Positions 11,150-22,974 of a stretch of 64,000 bases of DNA are shown piece after piece (within the stretch, counting starts at the first letter, position 1; the number at the start of each line of letters is the position of its first letter). Below the pieces are notes generated by a model, which was not told the origin of the DNA, ran no database searches, and saw nothing but the letters and a program-made list of their open reading frames with translations. Made by a program: the position numbers and the translations under genes. The DNA lies in the NCBI GenBank assembly GCA_025642075.2, contig JAODUO010001659.1:39504-103503 (forward strand), read 5' to 3'. The stretch comes from Ridgeia piscesae (Eukaryota > Annelida > Polychaeta > Sabellida > Siboglinidae).

Positions 11150-11576
11150 ACGTAATAGTCCGGGAGCAGAGAGGGTTGACCCTGCATTGTTGTATTAAGT
11201 TTTCTTTACTGTTGATTTTGTCTCTATTTTCAGAAACTGCTTGATGACATGTTGTCACCCTTGAGCAATTTGAGAAATTCAAGACGGCGTCCAAGATGGC
11301 CGCCATTACATATAAATGTCTATAACTCCCAACCTGTTCATCATAGGAAGGTGATTTGTGTCTCTATACCTAGGTTTTAGGGGTCTAGCTTTCCATCACA
11401 ACTAAGTATTATGTTAATATTGTATTACATAATGGCAATTTCCAAGATGGCTGTCAAAATGGCCCCCGTAACACTAAAACTGGCATATCTCCTTAACTAT
11501 TTACTCCAAATTAGTCGTGAATGTGTCTATCACTGGGTATTTTGGTGACACATCTATCTGTATCAGATCAAAGTTC
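11150..11576. repeat. left terminal inverted repeat
   Basis: Pairs with 14440-14848. Subterminal copies of a CAAGATGGC-like motif are seen near 11280, 11294 and 11452, with another just outside the arm at 11607. The similarity to the right arm stops sharply after TGTATCAG. Confidence 0.8.
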
Positions 11577-11880
11577 ATATACTGATGATGTCATCTAGAA
11601 ATTCAAGATGGCTGCCAGTTTACAAGCCCTGGTATATCTTCTATACTATTCAATCTTGGGGGAAATATGGAAAGGTAAACGACCACAGGTGTTATATTAT
11701 AACAAAATAATGCCAACATTAAAGAACATTTAATGTTCTTTAATTTTAAATCTGAATTCTCACACCGACTAGCAAAAGCATATTATACAATTCATATTTA
11801 AGGATGGCTACCACTTCACCAAATAATTTACACTGTTGTACATTGTGTTTCCCATGTGCATCGCAAAGACATGCAATGAA

Positions 11881-14440
11881 CTATAATGTCGGGTTACAGC
11901 AACCCTGACTATAGCAGGCGCAAAATGTTGTGCATTTCATTTTTGCACAGTTGCAACTACAAGCACATGAACTGCATGGAGTAGTTCTGTGGCATCCACA
12001 TTTTATTAGACGTAATACCATCTCTGGGACTAGTTCGACTTCATCAGAGTTGGAGGGACTTGTTTTGCTCATCCTTTACCCAACCATATTCCGTTGAGTC
12101 CAACTCGGGTCGATTCTGCGCTTCCAGTTACTGCCAAAAAAAGCCTTATTGTGAGCTCTTTAAACATTTTCTTTGAATGCCTCAGTTGTTGGTGGCAAGG
12201 TACACAACTTCGGTGTCGATTACCCTTTGCCTGTTTTTTGACAGCCATACCTTTAACCTTGTCTCTGACATTGTACAGTTTGCACGCGGAAATGAAGGAG
12301 GTAGCCTATTTAATAACAGATTCCATAGAATGCACTGGTGCATCCAACAAGTTAAGTGAGTGCCCCGATCGAAGTGTTTTGAGAAAGATAGTGGCCTTTC
12401 CAATTCCAAAATAGGAGGCAACGGTGTCACAGCCAGAAAGTGCATGTGCCGGGAGTATTCCTACGACTATCTCAGAATGCTTACGCACAGTTGTGCCTAT
12501 ATCAACCACCGTCCTTCCTTTGATGGGGGACTCCATCAATACAACATTCTTGAGATTTGCCATGTGATAATAATGCAGCAACAGTACAAAGACGTCAGTG
12601 TCATCCGCAACAACAGTGATTTTGCTTTCTGCATTTTCCGCGGCATAACTCAATACCTGTTGGACAATGACGTTATCTGCTTCTTCGTGTGAAGTTGTCA
12701 GATCTGCCCGTGAGATGACAACTCCGCCTTCACTGATTTCGATTGGCACCGCATCTGCTCCTGTTACCGCTAACTTGTGATGTCGTGTATTGTCCTCGTG
12801 AAACTTCGTATCCTGGACTAGATCATCAACTATCAGTTGCATCAGTTGCTTCTTGTTTTTAGAAGAGGCTAGTAGAATGAATCTTCTGCGTTGGAAGTTT
12901 ACTGTTGACTTGCAAATGATGAACCCTACTGACACCAGTTGCCCTAGATCCTGTGGTAGCACTCTTTGTGCTGTAATCATATTATCTGTCAAATATCAGA
13001 TATACGTCCTCGACCCGTAACCTTTTTCCTGTGGCATATTTGAAGTTCGCTATATAGTCATTGACAGAGCCATCAGCAGGCCAGGGAACTACCCAGAGTA
13101 TTGCTGAGCCATCGAGCACACTAACATTTGCACCACCAGCAACTCTATCAGACACCTCAATTTGGAGAATTTTCTTCAAGGTAGATTTCGATTTCGCAAT
13201 CCTCATATCTCCAGAATCATCAAACATGGACGTTGGAACTGGCGCAAGTTCATGACCAAGCACATCCTTAATGTCAATGTCCCGCCCACTGTCCTGTAGG
13301 CCAATCACCCTTGAGTAACTCAAATTTGTATCAAACACTTTCACAGCTCCGAACTTCACATGCTTCCTTGCATGATCCATAGTAACAACCTTCTTCGTGA
13401 TGATTTCATAAAGTCCCTGCGGTAACCGACTTTCGAAAAATTTCATTTGTTCAGTCCCGATTGTGACAGCATTGTGGACATTGACTTCAGTTGAACCAAT
13501 CTGGCCGCTAACTACATTGACTATACCACTGGGGTATGCCGCAGAATCTAAAGGATTAATGGAAGTGTCGAGTTTTTGTCTGATTCCATCTCGGTCTCTC
13601 TTGTATTGAGCGATCCTGGCTTTTGCCTCTTCTTTGTGTGTTGTCACCACCTTGCTTTGAGCGTCCTCATCCGTCATGTCATCCATATCAGATTCCAACC
13701 TGATGCATGCATGCAAACTAAGGGCCCATACCTTCAGCGTTTCTGGCTTAAGCGTGAGGCCAACTATCCCCCCAGGAGCATGCCCATACCGCATGAAGGT
13801 CGTCTCAATCATTATATCACTCCAGACGCCATTCCATAAGCCAGCAGAATGGTGCATGACATGCTCATCCTTCATGAAGTGTGACAACACCTCTTGTGGT
13901 AGCCGTTCCATTTCACGAAGGTAGCAAAACCCATATTTCGCATAGTTCATATGCCCCGCAGCAAGGAAGTATGGTAGCATTTGCTTGTAGGTTGCCAGAT
14001 AAGTAGCCAGTCACTTTCGCGCTCAGCCCGTACGAACATCATGGTGAGCAGGACAGGTTTTATCAAGACATCAAACCCAAAGTTTGGTAGTTTGACTCTT
14101 GCTGGCTTCAGTTTCGATAATTTGCATGAGGTAACCACTGCAATGTAGTGATATATCCTGAATGATTCCGCGAAGTGCCTCTTCAGCTACCATTCGTAAT
14201 GCTCTGACGTTCTGGGGAAACTTTTATTACAGTGAGCATTTTTGACACACCGCCAAACACAGCCGACATTATATCTGACAGACCGGTATCAGCCATCAGT
14301 GTTCCGATAGATCCAACGAAGCTCATTAGAGACTGCATCCCTCCCAACCGTAGGATAACATTTGAGAACCTTTCTGGATAAGTCCACTGAACTTCTAGAG
14401 CGACCCTGTACAGCTGATCACAAGTAAAAACTACGAACTG
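11881..14440 (-). pseudogene. XPG/FEN1-like nuclease with CXC tail, transposon-borne, decayed (copy 1)
   Basis: Pieces in family order on the minus strand: LYRVALEVQWTYPERF and GIGTLMADTGL (14200-14420); FPQNVRALRMVAEEAL; LIKPVLLTMMFVRAERESDW (about 14010-14075); a 332-codon frame (13980-12982) with MLPYFLAAGHMNYAKYGF; then a frame at 12992-12306. The nuclease-like motifs are LDGSAIL (D at about 13113), YLIFDR (about 12988), HEEAD (about 12675), VVADDTDVFVLL (about 12600) and HALSGCDTVASYFGIGK (about 12420). This order and spacing match FEN1/XPG enzymes: N-terminal Asp, second Asp, EAEA-like acids, DxD, then GxD and an H3TH-type GIG. The C-terminus (12072-11881) is a CXC cysteine-rich domain, CGCHRTTPCSSCACSC then CTTFCACYSQGCCN, likely DNA-binding. 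At least five frameshifts and several stops show it is dead, but the acidic residues are intact. The nuclease assignment is inferred from motifs. Confidence 0.75.
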
Positions 14441-14848
14441 ATACAGATAGATGTGTCTCCAAAATACCCAGTGATAGACATCTTCACGACTAATTTGGAG
14501 TAAATAGTTAAGGAGATATGCCAGTATTAGTGTTACGGCGGCCATCTTGGCAGCCATCTTGGAAATTACCATTATGTAATACGATATTAACATAATACTT
14601 AGTTCTAATGGATAGCTTGACCCCTAAAACCTAGGTATAAAGACAAAAATCACCTTCCTATGATGAGTTATGGTCATTTATATGTAACGGCGGCCATCCT
14701 GGACGCCATCTTGAATTTATCAAATTGCTCAAGGGTGACATGTTATCAAGCAGTTTATGAAAATAGAGACCCTTGGCTACCAAAATCAACGGTAAAACAA
14801 TGCAAGGTTAAGGGGGAAAAATGGCAGTTGGCTCCCAGACTATAATGC
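14440..14848. repeat. right terminal inverted repeat
   Basis: Inverted partner of 11150-11576. It contains CGGCCATCTTGGCAGCCATC near 14540 and GCCATCCTGGACGCCATCTTG near 14693, which are the reverse-strand forms of the CAAGATGGC motif. The coding frame of the element begins at or just inside its inner edge. Confidence 0.8.
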
Positions 14849-15930
<1,082 letters not shown>

Positions 15931-16295
15931 GGGCCGGTATTCTCGAACGACTTACGAATTTCTTAGCGCCATTTTTTCGTAAAAATGGCGTCGAAACTTC
16001 CGTAAGTTACGATTTTTCGTAATTGCTATTCTCGAAACAGTTACGATAAGAATATTCGTAAATATGGTGTCGAAATTTCGTAAGTTACGAATTTTCGTAA
16101 ATGCTATTCTCGAAACACGATAATATGCGTAAATATGGCGTATTTTTCACCGTAACTTACGAAATCGAGATAGGTCCCGTAACTTTTTCTTAGGTGTTGT
16201 GTTAGTTCATTCAGACATAAATTTCTCAGTTAGTAGTGTATGATAACATCGCCAACATAATATAGTTAATAAATAGTGTACGCTTTATTGACACT

Positions 16296-16298
<3 letters not shown>

Positions 16299-16370
<72 letters not shown>
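16299..16370. repeat. (GT)n microsatellite
   Basis: An uninterrupted GT dinucleotide tract of about 70 nt. The HTHTHT reading frame on the minus strand is a translation of it. Confidence 0.95.
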
Positions 16371-17020
16371 TTTATTGGCCATTGTAACTTCATAAATACC
16401 GTCTTTAGAGACAGATTCCGCATAGATCCATTGCGCCAATGCAAAAAGCCACAATAAAATATCAATAACCGGGACCAGCCATTAGGCGGAACCGATTAGT
16501 AATTCGCCGCATTTTGTGTAGTCCGCGTGTTATTATTTTTGTAGACCTCGTAGACCGATAGTTATTATTTATGTAGGCACGTTTAGCTACACATTAACGT
16601 TTCCGCTTAATAATAACATTGTATTGCACACGTGAATGTAACGGCATGGACATCTACATAATTTATTGTTATCCTACAACATAATTACACTATCTTTTTA
16701 TAAAATAAATTCAAACATCCTGGATATATGATTAACAAATAAATCTTATTACACGATATGAACTATACAGTACGTTAAGAGATTATATTTCACATCTGAC
16801 ATATGTGGGGTTTTATTTATGGAGGAGATATAACAATACAGATGGTATTCGATCAGTGCTACTAGCATGTTTAGAGTGCACGAATATTGTGCCAACATGT
16901 CTTTAGTGATTGCATATTTTATTAAATCAATGACAGTACTGTAGTTATGCAAATACACCTATTTTGTGTCAACAAAATGAGCGTGATGTGGTGATGTGCA
17001 ATCATTCATATGAAGGTCCC

Positions 17021-17188
17021 TTACAAAAAAGCCAATGGTATACCACTCATTACCATTGAATACAATTCAGTATCATTCAGTACCATTGGAACATCCAATG
17101 ATATTTTAGGATTCAGTGCTACTCTCAATGGTAATTTAAAATGTCATTCAATACCACTGAATTGTATTTGAATGGTATATTTTTGTAA
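17021..17188. mobile_element. 168-bp MITE-like inverted repeat
   Basis: The left end TTACAAAAAAGCCAATGGTA and the block ACCATTGAATACAATTCAGT are mirrored by ACTGAATTGTATTTGAATGG and TATATTTTTGTAA at the right. The arms of about 45 nt are imperfect, and the centre is rich in CATTCAGTACCATTGG-type phrases. It has no coding capacity. It lies in the otherwise featureless interior (16480-19480) of the larger element. Confidence 0.6.
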
Positions 17189-20079
17189 ACGCATTTATTT
17201 TCTCTCCAAAACAACTGACAGTGACACAAATATATATATTTTGACATTATATTTACAGATCAGCATTTGTAATTTTGATCAATATAAAGATTATTTACTT
17301 ACTGCTGCTACCAGTAGATTATTGGAATACCATGTAATATGTATGTACAAATTTACCTATTATTTATGTGCATCCTATAAATCCTTATCTGGTTTTTGTT
17401 AACAAGTACCATTGTTATAATTAATTTTTTTTAATAATATTATGAAATATAATAATTTCATATTATCAGAAAACAAATAGCACCACTGAAATGAATAGAC
17501 ACACTAAACAATATAGTATTCATATACACACTCATTCAATATACATGCAGTATTTCTAGTGTTCACAACATGTTCAGGTTTCAGTGTATATTTAAAAAGA
17601 ACATTGCACTGGGAAGAAATGTGCCACATTCACAGATAGCATTGCAAGCAATGGAGAACCAGGTGGATGTAATAAACTGTTGATGTCATTGCTGCACAAC
17701 CCCATGGTGCAGCACACATTGTGCATTATTGGTAGAACGTTTGACAACTTCAGAATGGTATGTAGCTAAACTGTCATCTTGGTGCTGCAGCAAGTTCAGT
17801 TGCAATCTGCATATTTTAAAATGCAAGTTGCAGCAGTCATTCTCATCCATTGTCTCTCTGAAATATACATATCATGTATTTATATAACACATCATCAAAT
17901 TTTTTTATTTCACCTGTTAATCAATACAAGGAAAATTAGTCAGTTTTTAATTCTATTATAGCTGAGAAACAATCACATTGTTTACACATACAATGCAGTT
18001 TATAGATACATATATTAATTGATGAGACTTGGGGTAGATAGATACTACATACCCCACAGAGGGTAGTAGAACTTTAAGTGTAATTTAAACCATATGAATA
18101 AGGTAACATATTCTCATCAATCAAGCTCAGAAGCAAATACAGACAATACATTACATTCATATGAAAACTGTGTATGGTATGCAATATTCAAGTTGTAAAC
18201 CGATGCAACATATAACAGCTTGTTTATGCTTACATTTTGGGTAAAGACAATTTTCAGATGTTTTAAATGGTCACTCTTTAGTCATTATTTCTAAGAAACA
18301 ATGTTCTTTATTGTTATGCCATCAATATAATAAACTTAGTTGTAACTTGTAAGCACCATGGTGACGAAAGGTACATGTATTAATACAAGACATTATGACG
18401 TTTGATTATATATCAGTACTGCACTAATAAATAAGTAGGATGGTGTGGGGTAGGTGATCTGTCAAGTTATAGGTATGTGCCAAGATGCACATACCATCAC
18501 ACAATGACAACATATTGTAACTCACCTGTTGTTCTTACCATTGTTTAGCCTGACTGTGTCATCTTAGTTATTTGGTAGATTATGCTAGGCTGTGTTCTGT
18601 AAGTATACAAACTATATGATAGTTTATAGCAATGCAAAACTGTACATGAAAGAACTTAATTATATTATTTACAGTGACAGTGTATTTTAATTGTGTAATA
18701 TTAGTATATATCATTATAACATACATGTACTGTGTGTATGGACTACTGATCTTTGAAATAATCTTGATGCTTCGCCAATATGTTAGAAAGTTAGTCTCAT
18801 ACATTAAAACACCATCTAACACAGTTCATATTTCTGAACTTGTCCCAGTTTGTAGGCGAACATTTTGCGTTAAATGAGTAAATACTAAAACATAATTTAC
18901 CAGGTCATGTTGAAACCCCATGTCAGCCATGACACACACCTGTGTCGAACGTCTCCCTGTGTACCTCTAACGGTTGTTCCAGACATTGCGACACCTAGGT
19001 CCTAATCCTGGCGATACAAATTACAATGAATCACTGACTCAGTGATTTGTCTTCTTATTTAAATCTTGCATTTGTTGATTTGTCGCTTAGCCTTATACCT
19101 TAGTCTTAGTCTGCATAGTAACCGATATTACATACGTACGAACACTGACCTGTATGCAGTATATATTAAGGTAGTTAGCCCTCGCGTAGCAGCAAATTCA
19201 CTGCAACTGTAAACCTTGACATTCCGTTGACTGTCAACACAGCCTGCTGTGTGACAACCGAGTGTGTCCTTGTTTGCGTTCTGATCAAATACTTCGCTTT
19301 TGTTATGTCCGTTATTTTATGTGCATGAATATTTCTCAGTGGCTCAGCTTCATTGTGTTACGTATCATATCTACACTGACTAATCACCAGTTTTCCTTGG
19401 ATAATTATCCGTGTTTTTTTCTTCCATTCACTGCCAGAACATGTGAGCAGAACTAAAACGACAAAACATCCCAAAAATCAGTGATCGTGCCCGTTGCAAG
19501 GCAAACAAAACTTCGCAGATTTTCGTACGTAAGATACGAAATTCTTAGCTGCGAAAATTCTTAACGCTTTCGAGAATACGAACTTACGAATTTTCGCAGC
19601 TAAGTAAGAATCCGCCATATTTACGAAAATTCTTACGTACGATGTAATTTTCTTCGAGAATACGGGCCCAACCAATGAGCAGGACCATTTAGTAACTTAT
19701 CGCAATAATTGAAAGCTTACTATACGATTATGATTATGTTGGCACATATGGTTAATTACAGAAGAAATTAGTTTCTATTTCAAAATAAACGAAATCTAAG
19801 CATGACAATACATTGAGGAAATGTTTAATAGGTATAGATATTATATATTTATTCTAAATAATATAAGTGCATGTCATATCAATCTACCATGTCCACGGCA
19901 CCTATAATCGGAAGTTAACTTGTTTTGGCATGGAATAATTGTTTGAGTAACGGGGTATTCCTTTTAGATTTGAGAGCAAACCGATAAATTCAGTAGTATA
20001 GTCTCCTCCCCATGAAATACATGGGGAGGAGAAGAATAAGCACACGGAGGAAGGAGACGGAAGGAGACTGGACGAGGCC

Positions 20080-21664
20080 GAGCGGAAGAAGATGACGGTG
20101 GAGCTGGAGAAGTACAGTCACCCCTCTCAATGACCAGCAACCAGGTGTCTATAACATCTGCAATGGCCAAGGGGCGCCAGACACAGTGAATGTTCAGAAC
20201 GCAATTAGCCATCGGGAGTGAGCAGAGCAGGCAGTTCTCCGCTTCGCTTCGCTAAGCAGTGAATTCCACAAGACAATAAAGAAGAAGGTCAAAACAATGG
20301 AGTTGCTCAAGAAGGCAGTTACTGTCAAGGGGAAGGCCATCTACGACGTCGTGACGCTGTTCAGTCGGCTGTTAGTCGTGGGGCAGCAGCGCAGCGTTGA
20401 TATAGCCGATGTCTTCCAGTTTGAACTGAGTCCTGATCGATGAGTACGGCTGCTTGAGGAAAGGAGACAAGGCCGTGCTCGTCAAGTCTCTCAGTGTCTC
20501 TGTCACGACTCCATGTCCTCCAGACGTGGTGCTGGTTGATGCCGGTCAGCTTCTGTATCACGTCGTCTGGCCAGTCTCCGAGACTACAGGAGACCTGGCT
20601 GCAAGCTTCGGCACTCGACTGGCCCACTACCCTCCTGTCTCCAAGAAAATCGAAGAAGCTCCAAGCGCAGAGGACCATGAGTGGACGAGAAGAGGAAGAG
20701 CCAAAGAAGTACATCTAACCCCAAACCCCTCCTTCCATGCCGATATATTATTCTTCACAATTCCAAGAATCTGCTTAACAACATTCTATGCAGCTAGCCA
20801 CTTCCACACAACATCCAACTCGTCAACATGCTGGAGTGTGTCATTACTCATGAGGAGGCAGACGTCACCCTCTGCAGTTACATGCTGAAAGCGGTGGCAG
20901 CAGGCGCCCAGACCATCCGAATCCTCAGTGATGATACCGCCGTCTTCGTTCTCTTGGAGTATTGGACATCAATGATGCGCGTTGTCGCCAAGATTCAAAT
21001 GGAAATGTGGAATGGCAATATGTTGTACATCAACGAAACTGTTCAGCGGTTAGGCCCCAAAAAGTGCAGTCAACTTATCGGTATCCACGCACTATCAGGC
21101 TGCGAGTTAGTGTCATACCCCTTTGGAAAAGGCCAGCGCTCAAGCTCCTAGAGATAGATATACCAGGTCTCGATCAAGTGCTCGGACAACCTGGGGCGAA
21201 CCACGCGCAGCTCCAGGAGGCATTCTTCTTACCCCTCTACGGACAGAAGGGATGTACAACAATGAATGACGCACGTGCTCACTTCTACCGTGGCCATAAC
21301 AAACCTCCGCAACTGAAGAAACTTCCACCGACTGATGCCAACCTCCTGTTGCATGTGCTCCGAGCTCATCTTCAGATGCTACTCCGGAAGGCTGCGGAAC
21401 AACGTGATCCACATGTAGAAGCTATTAATATTGCCAACTTTGGTTGGAATATCGAAGGCTCCGTCATCACACCGGCCGTCTCAACAGCGCCAGTAGCTCC
21501 CCAAGCACTACTGGATATAATTAGCTGTAGCTGCACTGCAGCGCAGGCCTTTCGTGCACGGACTACTGCAAATACGAGGGAGGAGACATCTGCTGTAGTC
21601 CTTTCATCAGCAAGCAGATGGATATCGAAGACGATGAAGGGGAGACAAGTGTCGATGATGAATA
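20080..21664 (+). pseudogene. XPG/FEN1-like nuclease with CXC tail, decayed (copy 2)
   Basis: Plus-strand pieces of the same broad family as 11881-14440. They are VYNICNGQGAPDTVNVQNAI, VKTMELLKKAVTVKGKAIYD, LLVVGQQRSVDIADVFQF, then MRKGDKAVLVKSL and PDVVLVDAGQLLYHVVWP (first acidic motif, about 20520-20570). Next come APSAEDHEWTRRGRAKEV, a frameshifted LLNNILCS stretch, CVITHEEADVTLCSYML (about 20830-20880), IRILSDDTAVFVLL, HALSGCELVSYPFGKG (about 21090-21135), PPTDANLLLHVLRAHLQMLL and ISCSCTA. The CXC tail is split by a frameshift: after CSCTA the other frame reads YCKYEGGDICCSPF and ends at a TAA at 21662-21664. The key residues are damaged: the DDTD motif reads DDTA, and the GCD motif reads GCE. 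It is the more diverged paralogue. Confidence 0.75.
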
Positions 21665-21689
21665 AATATACTCTTTATTTCCTTGTTAT

Positions 21690-22035
21690 GCACAGTGTAT
21701 ATACTTGCATATCAAAATGGCTGACAAATAAATTCAAATTCACATGTTTTATTTTCTTAATGTATACATGCATTCTGAGAAATGCTAAAGGTTGTGCAAG
21801 TAAATTTGACCTTTGATCTCTGACTTGACCTTGACATTGACCCCGGATCCAAAACATAACTTCAGAAATGGGCTCCCCATCCTGGAAAACCCTTAAAACG
21901 AGGTATTACACGACCCTCTATGTCATCGAGATCAAAGGTTGACAATTTGCCGACATTTAAGATGGCCGAGACCGCCATCTTGAATTCTGAGAAATGCTCA
22001 AGGTTGCACAAGGTGCAACCAAGCTAATTTTGCTC
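21690..22035. repeat. terminal-like sequence downstream of copy 2
   Basis: GACATTTAAGATGGCCGAGA followed by CCGCCATCTTGAATTCTGAG and AAATGCTCAAGG resembles the right arm of the 11150-14848 element (CGCCATCTTGAATTTATCAA, ATTGCTCAAGGGTGACA). A short duplicate of TCTGAGAAATGCT with AAGGTTGTGCA-AG occurs near 21774. This is probably the 3' end of the mobile element that carries copy 2. No matching left arm was found. Confidence 0.5.
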
Positions 22036-22419
22036 TCCTAACCATATAAAATACATTTCCATAAAAAACGTTTACAGTAGTTAACATTGCAAGGTCATCA
22101 TTATGGCAACTTGACTAATTAATTACACGATCTCTGTACCAGCGTTACATAAACATAAAATATTGTATTACAATATCGGATTAGCTAATTACATCAATAC
22201 ATTATTAAATGGTATATTTACATGCAAATGGTCATAAAGTATGCACAATAAACATATCCAGTACGTATTTTGAGATGTTTGTCTCGACATAATTTATCCA
22301 AGCGTCATGTTTCTTTGAATTATTTTTCGTAGCTGACGACAGAAACAATATGCGCCTTTTATATGTTGTGACATGGGTATATAAGTTACAACAAAATTCA
22401 ATATATGATTACATTTATA
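22036..22419. other. no recognised feature
   Basis: AT-rich sequence with no coding pattern, repeat or inverted structure that I can support. Confidence 0.5.
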
Positions 22420-22700
22420 ATGTCCATCGTTGGACGAAGGCCTCAGCATGTAATTGTCTTGCTCTATCCTCCGTCAGATGGTGCCCTTCCAGTACTCGTT
22501 TTGTTTCGTTTCTCCACGATCATCTCAATAATCACATTGTCATCTGAATCGTTTCCATTCGTATGAGTACGAAATAATGAATGATGTGCATTGTCTATCG
22601 GTGTGCTCTGCCCAAGTATTCTTCCGTCTGATGATTTTTCAAGCAAGTCTATGGCGTCTCTTACCCAGATGTTATGTTGTTGTCTCTATTTGTGCAGCAG
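22420..22700 (-). repeat. decayed LINE 3'-end-like repeat (related block at 31075-31400)
   Basis: ATGTCCATCGTTGGACGAAG plus GCCTCAGCATG at 22420-22450 is echoed at 31076-31106 by ATGTCCTGTGGTTAGGCAAA plus TGCCTCAGCATG. Both are followed by CAGATG or GATGATAC and then CTTCCAGTA. A CATCGTTGGAC-AGGCCTC phrase is typical of RTE-like LINE 3' ends. The minus strand gives an interrupted basic translation but no full domain. From 22701 to 22974 nothing further is seen. Confidence 0.45.
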
Positions 22701-22974
22701 TTAGCTTACTTTTACCTGAATGCTGAATGTTCACGTTTCCGAGCCTTATGGCATTGACATAAATATGAGCGAGTTGTTAACTCCGACTGCGTCTACCCTT
22801 GAATTTGTTACGGAGCTAAATGAAGGGTGATCGCTCATAGTGTGGCTCTTTCAGCACTACAAACTCCTCAAGTACGCAATGAAGATCATGGAGAGGGTCT
22901 AGAACTGAGAGTAATATAACAAGTGCAGATCAATAAAATGCAGATTAGCTATTATGTCATAGAAAGAAACGATA

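Larger units (their letters stand above)
11150..14848. mobile_element. 3.7-kb DNA element with ~420-bp terminal inverted repeats carrying an XPG-like/CXC gene
   Basis: The left arm (about 11150-11576) and right arm (about 14440-14848) are inverted copies at roughly 85 percent identity. Shared blocks include TAGTC-GGGAGC at the outer end, CTCTATTTTCA, TTGCTCAAGGGTGACA, CATCATAGGAAGGTGATTT, TATACCTAGGTTTTAGGGGT, AAGTATTATGTTAATAT, and ATATCTCCTTAACTATTTAC followed by TCCAAATTAGTCGTGAA; the arms end at GATACAG. The coding part lies on the minus strand between and partly overlapping the right arm. Several CAAGATGGC-type motifs lie within the arms. The exact outer ends and target duplication could not be fixed. 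Confidence 0.8.
15931..19669. mobile_element. DNA-transposon-like element with Harbinger-style ends, no transposase seen
   Basis: The left end GGGCCGGTATTCTCGAA is matched in inverted orientation by TTCGAGAATACGGGCCC at the right end. Inside each end the TATTCTCGAA phrase recurs as tandem units of about 70-90 bp with CGTAAGTTACGAATTTTCGTA-type palindromic filler: three units at 15940-16180 and two inverted units at 19490-19655. GGGCC-GTATTC ends of this kind are common in PIF/Harbinger elements. The 3-kb interior has no recognisable transposase. It holds a GT tract, a small MITE and AT-rich DNA. An alternative is two separate insertions that happen to face each other. Confidence 0.5.

Noticed and set aside
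12177..12445. ORFs around the 12.2-kb region as separate genes
   Set aside because: They overlap the decayed C-terminal part of the XPG-like gene in wrong frames.
13061..13924. Plus-strand ORFs of 64-87 codons
   Set aside because: Shadows of the minus-strand XPG-like coding sequence.
20004..20032. CTCCTCCCCATG hairpin as a terminator or regulatory stem
   Set aside because: A 12-bp arm hairpin with a 5-nt loop is real, but in this genome there is no basis for assigning a function.
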